From NCBI RefSeq assembly GCF_902833145.1, contig NZ_CADFEN010000009.1, forward strand, positions 248,001-312,000: a DNA stretch of 64,000 nucleotides. Direction: 5' to 3'. This document shows positions 8,787 through 17,084 of the stretch, in pieces. Each line of letters begins with the position of its first letter. Positions within the stretch are counted from its first letter, which is position 1. The notes below the pieces were generated by a model. That model was given only the letters and a program-made list of their open reading frames with translations, was not told the origin of the DNA and searched no databases. Source of the DNA: Burkholderia sp. BCC0506 (GTDB taxonomy: Bacteria > Pseudomonadota > Gammaproteobacteria > Burkholderiales > Burkholderiaceae). The position numbers and the translations under genes are program-made.

Positions 8787-9710
8787 TCAGACCCAGTCGC
8801 GCGGCACGAGGAAGTCGCTGTACAGGCGCGCTTCGGGCGAACCCGGCTCGGGTTGCCAGTTGTAGCGCCAGTTCGCGACCGGCGGCATCGACATCAGGAT
8901 CGACTCGGTCCGGCCGCCGCTTTGCAGGCCGAACAGCGTGCCTCGGTCGAACACGAGGTTGAATTCGACGTAGCGGCCGCGGCGGTATGCCTGGAAGTCG
9001 CGCTCGCGCTCGCCGTACGGCAGCCCGGCGCGGCGCTCGACGATCGGCAGGTACGCGTACAGGAACGCGTCGCCGACGCTTTGCATCAGGTCAAACGAGC
9101 GTTCGAAACCGGGCTCCGAGAAATCGTCGAAGAAGATCCCGCCGATGCCGCGCGTCTCGTTGCGGTGCTTCAGGAAGAAATATTCGTCGCACCATTGCTT
9201 GAAGCGCGGGTAGAGCTCGGCGCCGAACGGGTCGAGCGCCTCCTTGCAGGTCTGGTGGAAATGCCGCGCGTCGTCCTCGAACCCGTAAACCGGTGTCAGA
9301 TCCATGCCGCCGCCGAACCAGAACACGGGCGCCTCGCCCGGTTTCGTCGCGATCAGCATCCGCACGTTCATGTGCACGGTCGGGCAGTACGGATTGCGCG
9401 GGTGCAGCACGAGCGACACGCCGAGCGCCTCGAAGCCGCGGCCCGCGAGCTGCGGGCGCGCCGCGCTCGCAGACGGCGGCAGCGCGTCGCCCGCGACGTC
9501 GGAAAAACCGATTCCCGCGCGTTCGAACACGCGGCCGCCTTCGAGAATCCGCGTGCAGCCGCCGCCGCGCAGGCGCTCGGCCGGCCCGCGCTGCCACGTG
9601 TCGGTCGCGAGCGGCGTGCCGTCGAGCGCGCCGAGTGCATCGGCGATCCGTGTCTGCAGGCCCTGAAGGTACGTGCGCACACGCGCCACGTCGTAGGTCG
9701 AATCGGTCAT
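8787..9710 (-). CDS. hemF: Oxygen-dependent coproporphyrinogen III oxidase
   Basis: Protein of 307 residues typical of HemF. Conserved blocks include [38 protein letters not shown] and [10 protein letters not shown], with YLPIVERR and [22 protein letters not shown] near the C-terminus. It carries out the aerobic decarboxylation of coproporphyrinogen III to protoporphyrinogen IX in haem synthesis. An 8-bp GC hairpin (9724-9744) lies only 13 bases upstream of the ATG. The purD terminator just upstream means hemF probably has its own promoter, which I cannot place. Confidence 0.97.
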   Translation of the reverse strand: MTDSTYDVARVRTYLQGLQTRIADALGALDGTPLATDTWQRGPAERLRGGGCTRILEGGRVFERAGIGFSDVAGDALPPSASAARPQLAGRGFEALGVSLVLHPRNPYCPTVHMNVRMLIATKPGEAPVFWFGGGMDLTPVYGFEDDARHFHQTCKEALDPFGAELYPRFKQWCDEYFFLKHRNETRGIGGIFFDDFSEPGFERSFDLMQSVGDAFLYAYLPIVERRAGLPYGERERDFQAYRRGRYVEFNLVFDRGTLFGLQSGGRTESILMSMPPVANWRYNWQPEPGSPEARLYSDFLVPRDWV

Positions 9711-9747
9711 GTCTGGACTGGCTGCCCCCGCCTGACGCGGGGGCCGT

Positions 9748-9787
9748 AAAAAAAGCGTCTGCCGGGCATTCTATCGAACCCCGGCAG
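9748..9787 (-). terminator. Rho-independent terminator of purD
   Basis: On the minus strand CTGCCGGG pairs with CCCGGCAG over a 13-base loop, followed by ACGC and seven T. It lies 42 bp after the purD stop. Confidence 0.85.
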
Positions 9788-9828
9788 AGGGGCCGCCGCC
9801 GCAAGGGCGCGGGGCGGCGATGGCGACG

Positions 9829-11109
9829 TCACGCGCTCTTGCGGTTGAGCGCGCGAAAGCCGATGTCGCGGCGGTACTGCATGCCTTCGAAATTGATCTG
9901 GTTGATCGTGTCGTACGCATGCTGCTGCGCTTCGCGCACCGAATCGGCGAGGCCGACCACGCACAGCACGCGGCCGCCCGAGGTAACCAGCTTGTCGCCG
10001 TCGGCGAGCGTCGTGCCCGCATGGAACGTCACGGCCTGCTCGGTTTCGGCCGGGATGCCGTTGATGCGGTCGCCCTTGCGCGGCGCGTCCGGGTAACCGT
10101 GCGCGGCGAGCACGACGCCCAGCGCGGTGCGGCGATCCCAGTCGAGCTCGACCGTATCGAGCGTGCCCGCGATCGCCTGCTCGACGACCTTCGAGAAATC
10201 GCTCTTCAGGCGCGCCATGATCGGCTGCGTTTCCGGGTCGCCCATCCGGCAGTTGAACTCGAGCGTACGCGGATTGCCGTCCTTGTCGATCATCAGGCCC
10301 GCGTACAGGAAGCCCGTGAAGCGGATGCCGTCCTTCTCCATCCCGCGCACGGTCGGCATGATGATTTCGCGCATCACGCGTGCATGCATCTGCGGCGTGA
10401 CGATCGGCGCGGGCGAATACGCACCCATACCGCCGGTGTTCGGGCCGCGATCCTCGTCGAGCAGACGCTTGTGGTCCTGGCTGGAGGCCAGCGCCAGCGC
10501 GTGCTTGCCGTCGACCATCACGATGAAGCTGGCTTCCTCGCCGTCGAGGAATGCCTCGATCACGACGCGCGCGCCGGCGTCGCCGAGCTTGTTGCCCGAC
10601 AGCATCATGTCGACGGCCGCATGCGCTTCCTCGAGCGTCATCGCGACGACGACACCCTTGCCGGCCGCAAGGCCGTCGGCCTTCACGACGATCGGCGCAC
10701 CCTTTGCGTCGATGTACGCGTGGGCGGCCGCCGCATCCGAGAAGGTTTCGTAGTCGGCGGTCGGGATGCCGTGGCGTTTCATGAACGCCTTCGCGAAATC
10801 CTTCGAGCTTTCGAGCTGCGCGGCTTCGCGGGTCGGGCCGAAGATCTTCAGGCCGCGTGCGCGGAACAGGTTGACGATGCCGGCCGCGAGCGGCGCTTCC
10901 GGCCCGACGAGCGTGAACGCGACGCCTTCGCGTTCCGCGAAATCGGCGAGTGCGTCGAGCGACGTGATGTCGACGTTCTTCAGACGCTCGTCCTGCGCCG
11001 TGCCGCCATTGCCGGGCGCGACGTAGACCATCTGGACGCGCGGCGACTGCGCGAGCTTCCACGCCAGTGCATGTTCGCGGCCGCCGGAACCGACGACGAG
11101 TAGTTTCAT
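9829..11109 (-). CDS. purD: Phosphoribosylamine-glycine ligase
   Basis: GARS of 426 residues, the usual length. It starts MKLLVVGSGGREHALAWKL and has the ATP-grasp core, including KADGLAAGKGVVVA and the metal-binding LEFNCRMGDPETQ. It catalyses the second step of de novo purine synthesis. It is followed by its own terminator. The gene order yebC-purD-hemF is common in Burkholderia-type genomes. Confidence 0.98.
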   Translation of the reverse strand: MKLLVVGSGGREHALAWKLAQSPRVQMVYVAPGNGGTAQDERLKNVDITSLDALADFAEREGVAFTLVGPEAPLAAGIVNLFRARGLKIFGPTREAAQLESSKDFAKAFMKRHGIPTADYETFSDAAAAHAYIDAKGAPIVVKADGLAAGKGVVVAMTLEEAHAAVDMMLSGNKLGDAGARVVIEAFLDGEEASFIVMVDGKHALALASSQDHKRLLDEDRGPNTGGMGAYSPAPIVTPQMHARVMREIIMPTVRGMEKDGIRFTGFLYAGLMIDKDGNPRTLEFNCRMGDPETQPIMARLKSDFSKVVEQAIAGTLDTVELDWDRRTALGVVLAAHGYPDAPRKGDRINGIPAETEQAVTFHAGTTLADGDKLVTSGGRVLCVVGLADSVREAQQHAYDTINQINFEGMQYRRDIGFRALNRKSA

Positions 11110-11214
11110 GGGATTCCCCGCAGACTAGAAAACAGGGCGGCCGGCACGCTCAGCGCGCGCCGGCCGCGGAATCGGTCGGGCCGCCGCCGCGACAGGTGCG
11201 CGGCGGCCGGCATC

Positions 11215-11943
11215 TCATTCCTCGACGATGACGGCGTTCGTGTACACGTCCTGCACGTCGTCGAGGTTCTCGAGCGCGTCCAGCAGCTTCTGCATCTTCG
11301 CCGCGTCGTCGCCGGTGAATTCGACTTCGTTCTGCGGCTTCATCGTCACTTCGGCGAGCTCGGCCTTGAAGCCGGCGGCTTCGAGCGCGTCCTTCACCGC
11401 CGAGAACGCCTGCCAGTCGCACAGCACTTCGATCGAGCCGTCGTCGTTCGTGTTCACGTCGTTCGCGCCGGCTTCGAGCGCGGCTTCCATCAGCGCGTCT
11501 TCCGACGTGCCGGGCGCGAACAGGAACTGGCCGACATGATCGAACATGAACGCGACCGAGCCGTCGGTGCCCATGTTGCCGCCGAACTTCGAGAACGCGT
11601 GACGCACTTCCGCGACCGTGCGCGTGCGGTTGTCGGTCAGCGTGTCGACGATGACCGCCGCGCCGCCGATGCCGTAGCCTTCGTAACGGATTTCTTCGTA
11701 GTTCGCGCCGTCCGCGCCGCCGACGCCGCGGTCGATCGCGCGCTTGACGTTGTCCTTCGGCATGTTCGCGTCGGCTGCCTTGTCGACCGCGAGACGCAGG
11801 CGCGGGTTCGAGTTGACGTCGCCGCCGCCGAGGCGCGCCGCCACCTGGATTTCCTTGATCAGGCGCGTCCAGATCTTGCCGCGCTTCGCGTCGGCCGCAG
11901 CCTTCTTATGCTTGATGTTGGCCCATTTCGAATGACCAGCCAT
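11215..11943 (-). CDS. YebC/PmpR family transcriptional regulator
   Basis: Protein of 242 residues starting [23 protein letters not shown], the family signature, with [13 protein letters not shown] and the conserved [13 protein letters not shown]. YebC-like proteins bind DNA in several bacteria, and related members help ribosomes through polyproline stretches, so the precise role is open. It is a single gene between upp and purD on the minus strand. Confidence 0.95.
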   Translation of the reverse strand: MAGHSKWANIKHKKAAADAKRGKIWTRLIKEIQVAARLGGGDVNSNPRLRLAVDKAADANMPKDNVKRAIDRGVGGADGANYEEIRYEGYGIGGAAVIVDTLTDNRTRTVAEVRHAFSKFGGNMGTDGSVAFMFDHVGQFLFAPGTSEDALMEAALEAGANDVNTNDDGSIEVLCDWQAFSAVKDALEAAGFKAELAEVTMKPQNEVEFTGDDAAKMQKLLDALENLDDVQDVYTNAVIVEE

Positions 11944-12139
11944 ACCTTTCTCCGTGCCCGGGCGCGCGGCGCGGGCGATTGTTTCAGTGTGTCGTTGAAT
12001 CGGCGGCCGTGTCGGCGGGCATGAAGCCGCGGGGCCGCGCGTGTCGAGTGGATCGTGATTTTATCACGCGGCGACCGCCGGTTCGGGGCCGCCGCGGCTG
12101 GCCGAACGGCCGGGGCGGCCGTCGCGGCGCGCCGGCGCG

Positions 12140-12790
12140 TCAGTTCTTGGTGCCGAACAGACGGTCGCCGGCGTCGCCCAGGCCCGGCACGATGTACGCG
12201 TGCTCGTTCAGGTGCGAGTCGAGCGACGCGACGAACAGCTTCACGTCGGGGTGCGCGTCCTGGAACACCTGCACGCCCTCGGGCGCGGCGACCAGCGCGA
12301 CGAACATGATGTTCGCGGCCGGCACGTTGCGGCGCTTGAGCACGTCGACCGCATGCACGGCCGAATAGCCGGTCGCGACCATCGGGTCGCACAGGATGAA
12401 GATGCGGTCTTCCAGGTCCGGCAGGCGCACCAGGTATTCGACCGGGCGATGGTCCTCGGCGCGATACACGCCGATGTGGCCGACGCGCGCGGACGGCACC
12501 AGGTCGAGCAGGCCGTCCGACATCCCGATGCCCGCGCGCAGCACGGGCACGATCGCGAGCTTCTTGCCCGCGATCACCGGCGCGTCGACCGCCACCAGCG
12601 GGGTTTCGACCCGCTTGGTCGTGATCGGCAGGTTGCGGGTGATCTCATAACCCATCAACAGCGTGATCTCGCGCAGCAGTTCGCGGAACGTGCGCGTGGA
12701 CGTGTCCTTGTCGCGCATGTGCGTGAGCTTGTGCTGGATCAGCGGGTGATCGGTGATGAAGAGGTTCGGGAAACGGCTGTCCTGTTTCAT
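12140..12790 (-). CDS. upp: Uracil phosphoribosyltransferase
   Basis: UPRT of 216 residues. The PRPP loop reads [17 protein letters not shown], the uracil-binding C-terminus is [16 protein letters not shown], and [13 protein letters not shown] is typical. It salvages uracil to UMP. The ATG at 12790 ([11 protein letters not shown]) was chosen over an in-frame start seven codons upstream because the family begins here. The 196 bp to yebC hold a short palindrome (CGTGAT-TTT-ATCACG at 12054-12068) of unknown role. Confidence 0.97.
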
Positions 12791-12998
12791 GACGGGGTGC
12801 CTTGGCGGCAAAAGGGGATCGGGGCGGCGGCGGGCACGGGCCGGCCGTCGCTTATGGCCGCAATTTTACCAAGGCGCGCGGCGCGATCCGGATATTATCG
12901 ACGTCTCACGACAATCCGCGTGCCGCGCACGCCCGTTCGCCCGCCCGCCGGCGGCCGCGCGGGGCCGGGCCGGCACGCGCGCCACCAGGGAAGCGACG

Positions 12999-13778
12999 AT
13001 GGATCTCGGCATCGAAGGAAAGACCGCGCTCGTGTGCGCGGCAAGCAAGGGCCTCGGGCGCGGCTGCGCGGAAGCGCTGGCCGCGGAAGGCGTGAACCTC
13101 GTGATCGTCGCGCGCACGCGCGACACGCTGGAGGAAACCGCGGAGGAAATCCGCGCCGGCGCGAACGTGTCGGTCACCGCGGTCGCTTGCGACATCACGA
13201 CGCCGGAAGGCCGCGCGGCCGCGCTCGCCGCGTGCCCGCAGCCGGACATGCTCGTGACGAATGCCGGCGGCCCGCCGCCCGGCGACTTCCGCGATTTCTC
13301 GCACGACGACTGGATCCGCGCGCTCGAGGCGAACATGCTGACGCCGATCGAGCTGATCCGCGCGACCGTCGACGGGATGATCGCGCGCGGCTTCGGCCGG
13401 ATCGTCAACATCACGAGTTCGGCCGTGAAGGCGCCGATCGACGTGCTGGCGCTGTCGAACGGCGCGCGCTCGGGGCTGACCGGCTTCGTCGCGGGGCTGT
13501 CGCGCAAGGTCGCGGGGCAGGGCGTGACGATCAACAACCTGCTGCCGGGGCTGTTCGACACCGACCGGATCGCGACGACGCTCGCCGCGTCGGCGAAGGC
13601 GCAGGGCGTGACGGTCGACGAGATGCGCGCGCGTCGCACCAGGGACATCCCGGCCGGGCGCCTCGGCACGCGCGCCGAATTCGGCGCGGCCTGCGCGTTC
13701 CTGTGCAGCGTGCATGCGGGCTACATCACCGGGCAGAACTGGCTGCTCGACGGCGGCGCGTATCCGGGTACGTTCTGA
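12999..13778 (+). CDS. SDR family oxidoreductase lacking the Tyr/Lys catalytic pair
   Basis: Short-chain dehydrogenase fold of 259 residues. The nucleotide-binding region is [10 protein letters not shown], followed by [13 protein letters not shown] and [13 protein letters not shown]. Where classical SDRs have YxxxK, this protein reads ALSNGARSG, so both Tyr and Lys are missing while the Ser region remains. The C-terminal [15 protein letters not shown] is normal. A subgroup of 3-oxoacyl-ACP-reductase-like SDRs shows this replacement and its activity is unclear. The ATG at 12999 has an AGGGAAG Shine-Dalgarno. It is 65 bp upstream of mgsA and may form an operon with it. Confidence 0.88.
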   Translation: MDLGIEGKTALVCAASKGLGRGCAEALAAEGVNLVIVARTRDTLEETAEEIRAGANVSVTAVACDITTPEGRAAALAACPQPDMLVTNAGGPPPGDFRDFSHDDWIRALEANMLTPIELIRATVDGMIARGFGRIVNITSSAVKAPIDVLALSNGARSGLTGFVAGLSRKVAGQGVTINNLLPGLFDTDRIATTLAASAKAQGVTVDEMRARRTRDIPAGRLGTRAEFGAACAFLCSVHAGYITGQNWLLDGGAYPGTF

Positions 13779-13843
13779 CCGGCGCTTTTCGATTCACGAC
13801 GACAACACAACCACCGAACAACCGAACGACGAAGGAACCGGAG

Positions 13844-14236
13844 ATGAGCAAACCCCGCATCGCACTGATTGCGCACGACGCGAAGAAGGACGAGATCGTC
13901 GCGCTCGCGGGCCAGTATCGCGAGACGCTCGCGCAATGCCGGCTGGTCGCGACCGGCACGACGGGCGGCCGCATCGCGGCCGCGCACGGGCTCGAGGTCG
14001 AGCGCAAGCTGTCGGGGCCGCTCGGCGGCGACCTGCAGATCGGCGCCGAGCTGGCCGACGGCCGCGTCGACATCGTCGTGTTCCTGCGCGACCCGATGAC
14101 CGCGCAGCCGCACGACCCCGACATCACCGCGCTGGTGCGCGCGTGCGACGTGCACGACGTGCCGGTCGCGACCAACGTCGCGACCGCGCGGATGCTGCTC
14201 GACGATCTGGCGCGGAACATGCAGGACGTTTGCTAG
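13844..14236 (+). CDS. mgsA: Methylglyoxal synthase
   Basis: MgsA of 130 residues: [19 protein letters not shown], the phosphate-binding [16 protein letters not shown] with the catalytic Asp region, and [14 protein letters not shown]. It converts dihydroxyacetone phosphate to methylglyoxal, an overflow route when phosphate is limiting. GGAACCGGAG precedes the ATG. It ends in front of a strong hairpin shared with the convergent Tae4 gene. Confidence 0.97.
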   Translation: MSKPRIALIAHDAKKDEIVALAGQYRETLAQCRLVATGTTGGRIAAAHGLEVERKLSGPLGGDLQIGAELADGRVDIVVFLRDPMTAQPHDPDITALVRACDVHDVPVATNVATARMLLDDLARNMQDVC

Positions 14237-14265
14237 GCGCGGGCCGGCGCGATGGTCCGGGTTTG

Positions 14266-14299
14266 GCGTCGCCATGTCGCTGCTGCCGCATGGCGACGC
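14266..14299. terminator. Long hairpin between convergent mgsA and tae4
   Basis: Perfect 11-bp inverted repeat, GCGTCGCCATG (14266-14276) and CATGGCGACGC (14289-14299), with a 12-base loop. No T-run follows on either strand, so termination is plausible but not proven. Confidence 0.5.
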
Positions 14300-14355
14300 T
14301 GCGCGGCGAGAATGGCGGCATCGGCATGGGTGACGCGGAATCGGGATATCGCCGA

Positions 14356-14823
14356 TTACCGTAAGGGCCAGACCCACACTTCGGATGCCGTCCAGTAGCA
14401 GTCCGAGCTACAGAGGGCGCGTGCACCGTCGATCAGGTCGATATGCCCGCCCCGACCATTCATGTATCCCGGGATGTTCCAGAAGGCCACGATGCCCTTT
14501 CTGGCGGCGATGCCCGTCATGGCGTCATCGCGCCGAAACACTTCGGCTTTGCCGAAAGACGCCGGCTCCGCCAGCATCTTGGCCAGCCTGGCTTGCCCCG
14601 CCTCGATGCGGCGCCCACGATGCACTCCTTTCTGGATGACCAGTCCGCCGCGCAGCGTTATTCCGCTTTTGACGAGTGCCACGCTGATCCGAATGGCGCA
14701 CGTATTCGCATACGAAGGATTCTGGATCAGGTCTTGCCAGCCCAATTCCTGGTAAAGCGCTTCCCTCGAGACGGTCTTGTTGCTTGGATAGCGACTGCTC
14801 AGTATGGAGAACGGCGGTTTCAA
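14356..14823 (-). CDS. tae4: Type VI secretion amidase effector, Tae4 family
   Basis: Predicted peptidoglycan DL-amidase of 155 residues. The start KPPFSILSSRYPS and the blocks ALYQELGWQDLIQNPSYANTC, GIVAFWNIPGYMNGRGGHID and SSDCYWTASEVWVWPL are typical of Tae4. Catalytic candidates are Cys42 and His127, with Asp129 or Asp141 as third residue; Cys138 and Cys142 could form a disulfide. Family members cleave the peptide stem of peptidoglycan in rival cells after T6SS delivery. No signal peptide is seen, as expected. I chose the TTG at 14823 because AGGAAG lies five bases upstream and the immunity stop is just behind it. No other T6SS gene is in the window. Confidence 0.88.
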   Translation of the reverse strand: MKPPFSILSSRYPSNKTVSREALYQELGWQDLIQNPSYANTCAIRISVALVKSGITLRGGLVIQKGVHRGRRIEAGQARLAKMLAEPASFGKAEVFRRDDAMTGIAARKGIVAFWNIPGYMNGRGGHIDLIDGARALCSSDCYWTASEVWVWPLR

Positions 14824-14837
14824 GCGAGCTTCCTCGA

Positions 14838-15191
14838 TTAACGGCAAGGGAATTTTTCTCGTAAGACGCGGGCGACCAATTTCGCCGCGCTCGCATTCAG
14901 TGCGCCTCTTGGCAGTTTGCGGAGCGCGCCGAGCACTTCCGAATCGATTTCTCCCGGTTTGACGCGCCCGTTGTCGCACCAGTCCTTACCCTCGGTCGCA
15001 TCGGCTACCCCGGCCAGATACCCGGCCATCGTGTGGCGCTCGGCATCGGTGTACGGGCGATTGTCGGAACGGCTCACGCTATCGAGCAAGCGCGCACCGT
15101 CGACGCGCGGTACCGGCTCTGCGATTGCGCTGCCGAGACTTGCCGACAACGACGCGATAACAAACATGTTCCGGATAAGTGGGCGGTTCAT
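14838..15191 (-). CDS. tai4: Tai4-like (Rap1a/Tai family) T6SS amidase immunity protein
   Basis: Protein of 117 residues with an N-terminal signal peptide (NMFVIASLSASLGSAIAEP), as expected for a periplasmic immunity protein. The mature part has the small helical Rap1a/Tai pattern (YTDAERHTMAGYLAGVAD, two Cys at DWCDNG and FPCR). It sits 14 bp upstream of the Tae4 gene on the same strand, so immunity is made first. Family assignment rests mainly on context, length, signal peptide and the AGYLAGVAD stretch. Composition is less GC-rich than the neighbours. Confidence 0.8.
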   Translation of the reverse strand: MNRPLIRNMFVIASLSASLGSAIAEPVPRVDGARLLDSVSRSDNRPYTDAERHTMAGYLAGVADATEGKDWCDNGRVKPGEIDSEVLGALRKLPRGALNASAAKLVARVLREKFPCR

Positions 15192-15710
15192 TGGGTGTGC
15201 TTGGCGAATTGAGCAACAGGCAAAATAGCACGGTCGTCATCTCGTAAATGAGTACAGCGAGGACCTGCGTTGCCGAACCAACCGGCATCGACGTCGGCCG
15301 GCGGTGGGCCCAGTGCGCCAACGCGGCACGGGAGATGCCCTGCGCACCGGGCGCGACGCGAAAGTTCGCGGGGCGGCCCCGCTCGGCCATCGTGGACGGA
15401 ACGCCGCCCAACCGGGAGGCCATGATCGAACGTGACGAAGTGTCACGGGTGTCGTTGATTGCGCAAGCGGCAGGACTCACCGGGAGCCATTCTTCCGGTC
15501 CTGCCGGTCCCGCGGCCTACATGGACATGCAATCCGCTTCCGGCGAAAACCCTACCGAGGTGAAGGGATTATGACGACGCGCTGCGTGACCGCGCACGAC
15601 GCGCGAGAATCCTCCGCTACGACCCGTGTTCACACGCATCGCCGCAGCGGCAATGTCGATGCATTCGCCGAACCGGATTTCCAGATTCCAGACAGAAGAG
15701 GAGCACAACG
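15192..15710. other. Non-coding end of the Tae4/Tai4 island
   Basis: About 520 bp. The longest plus-strand frame (15248-15574) has no convincing ribosome binding site or domain and I do not call it. The region may hold the immunity/effector promoter and decayed DNA from the insertion. I see no flanking repeats, tRNA or integrase that would define an island boundary. Confidence 0.5.
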
Positions 15711-16685
15711 ATGCCGAAAGCAATCCGATACGAGCAGCCGGGCGGCCCGGACGTGATGAAGTGGGTCGATGTCGAGGTCGGCGCGCCGAAGGCGGGCGAA
15801 GTCCGCATCCGCCAACACGCGGTCGGCCTCAACTACATCGACGTGTATTTCCGCACGGGCCTGTATCCGCAGCCGCTGCCCGGCGGCCTCGGGATGGAGG
15901 CGGCGGGCGAGGTGACGGCCGTCGGCGACGGCGTGACCGCGTTCAAGGCCGGCGACCGCGTCGCCTATGTCGGGCAGCCGCCCGGCGCGTATGCGCAGGA
16001 GCGCGTGATGTCGGCCGAGCGCGTCGTGAAGCTGCCGGACGGCATCGGCTACGACGATGCGGCGTCGGTGATGCTGCAGGGCCTGACCGCGCATTACCTG
16101 CTGCGCCGCACGTACCCGGTGAAGGCCGGCGACACGATCCTGATCCATGCGGCCGCGGGCGGCGTCGGCCTGCTCGTGTGCCAGTGGGCGAAGGCGCTCG
16201 GCGCGACCGTGATCGGCACGGTCGGCTCCGATGAAAAGGCCGAACTCGCGAAGGCGCACGGCTGCGATCATCCGATCGTCTATACACGCGAGAACTTCAC
16301 GCAGCGCGTGAAGGCGATCACGAACGGCGCGGGCGTGCCGGTCGTCTACGATTCGATCGGCAAGGACACCTACATCGGCTCGCTCGACTGCCTCGCGCCG
16401 CTCGGCTATTTCGTCAGCTTCGGCAACGCGTCGGGCCCGCTGCCGCCGATCGACTCGAAGGAATTCTCGTCGCGCGGCTCGCTGTTCTTCACGCGGCCGA
16501 CGCTGTTCTCGTACATCGCGAAGCGCGCCGACCTCGAAGCCGCGGCCGCCGAGCTGTTCGACGTGATCCTGTCGGGCAAGGTGAAGACGAGCATCAACCA
16601 GCGCTATCCGCTCGCGGAAGTCGGTCGCGCGCATGCCGATCTCGAGGCGCGCAAGACCACCGGCTCGACGATCCTCGTTCCCTGA
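15711..16685 (+). CDS. NADPH:quinone oxidoreductase (zeta-crystallin type)
   Basis: Medium-chain reductase of 324 residues. It begins MPKAIRYEQPGGPDVMKWVDVEVG and has GLNYIDVYFRTGLYP and the NADPH-binding IHAAAGGVGLLVCQWAKALG. Structural zinc ligands are absent, as in the quinone oxidoreductase branch (Qor). It likely reduces quinones by one or two electrons using NADPH. AGAGGAG precedes the ATG. It is an isolated gene upstream of the kdp operon. Confidence 0.92.
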   Translation: MPKAIRYEQPGGPDVMKWVDVEVGAPKAGEVRIRQHAVGLNYIDVYFRTGLYPQPLPGGLGMEAAGEVTAVGDGVTAFKAGDRVAYVGQPPGAYAQERVMSAERVVKLPDGIGYDDAASVMLQGLTAHYLLRRTYPVKAGDTILIHAAAGGVGLLVCQWAKALGATVIGTVGSDEKAELAKAHGCDHPIVYTRENFTQRVKAITNGAGVPVVYDSIGKDTYIGSLDCLAPLGYFVSFGNASGPLPPIDSKEFSSRGSLFFTRPTLFSYIAKRADLEAAAAELFDVILSGKVKTSINQRYPLAEVGRAHADLEARKTTGSTILVP

Positions 16686-16728
16686 CCCATCCCTGCGTGC
16701 CGGCGCCGTGCCTGCACGCGCCTGTTGC

Positions 16729-16750
16729 GGACGGCGCCGCGGCGCCGTCC
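16729..16750. terminator. GC hairpin after the quinone oxidoreductase gene
   Basis: GGACGGCGCC and GGCGCCGTCC form a near-continuous palindrome with two central bases. No T-run follows directly, so termination is uncertain. Confidence 0.35.
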
Positions 16751-16794
16751 GTCCCGCGTCGATTCGCTCCCGTTCCGCCCCGCGCGTTTACGCG

Positions 16795-16849
16795 TTTTTT
16801 ATACCCGCCCCGATAGCTTTGACCCGCCCTTTACGCACATTCCCATAAG
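16795..16849 (+). promoter_or_regulatory. Candidate kdp promoter and KdpE-like site
   Basis: A run of six T followed by ATACCCGCCCCG (16795-16812) resembles the T-rich/CCCGCCC element bound by KdpE upstream of E. coli kdpF. TTGACC (16819-16824) and CATAAG (16844-16849) may serve as -35 and -10, although the spacing (19) is long. The assignment is by resemblance and position only. Confidence 0.4.
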
Positions 16850-16887
16850 GTTCTAGTCGTCCGATTTCGACGACGGAGAACACAAAA

Positions 16888-16995
16888 ATGGATGGGGTTT
16901 TCATCGGCGCACTGGTGGTCTTCACCGCGCTGATCCTCGGTTTGCTTGCCGGTTGCGACAAGCTCGTGCAATACGGTCGCGGGGGGCGCGCATGA
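16888..16995 (+). CDS. Miniprotein at the head of the kdp operon
   Basis: Reading from the ATG at 16888 (GGAG nine bases upstream) gives 35 residues: a hydrophobic helix ([19 protein letters not shown]), then [13 protein letters not shown]. The stop overlaps the ATG of kdpF by four bases (ATGA), so the two are coupled. The Leu-Ala-Gly-Cys ending of the helix resembles a lipobox, but the protein has no positively charged n-region and is more likely a single-span membrane miniprotein. Function is unknown. Position suggests a small accessory subunit or regulator of the Kdp pump. Confidence 0.65.
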   Translation: MDGVFIGALVVFTALILGLLAGCDKLVQYGRGGRA

Positions 16996-17084
16996 CCTGG
17001 ATGCTTTGGCTGGCGGGCGCCTCGACGGCCCTGCTGTTCGCGTATCTCGTCTTTGCGCTGCTGCGCGCGGAGGATATCGAATGA
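16992..17084 (+). CDS. kdpF: Potassium-transporting ATPase subunit KdpF
   Basis: Single-helix peptide of 30 residues ([16 protein letters not shown]... ending LLRAEDIE), matching the KdpF pattern of one hydrophobic helix followed by a short charged tail with R-x-E/D. KdpF stabilises the KdpABC complex and is not essential for transport. It overlaps both neighbours by four bases, ATGA at 16992-16995 upstream and ATGA at 17081-17084 downstream, so translation of the operon front is tightly coupled. Confidence 0.88.
   Translation: MTWMLWLAGASTALLFAYLVFALLRAEDIE

Noticed and set aside
9724-9744. GC-rich hairpin just upstream of hemF considered as a purD terminator
   Set aside because: The T-run precedes it on the transcribed strand and belongs to the better hairpin at 9759-9787; its role near the hemF start is unclear.
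12054-12068. CGTGAT-TTT-ATCACG considered as a CRP or FNR site
   Set aside because: Spacing between half-sites is wrong for both, and no promoter can be placed next to it.
15248-15574. 108-codon frame in the Tae4/Tai4 island
   Set aside because: No SD, no recognisable motif and composition unlike a folded protein; possibly decayed DNA.
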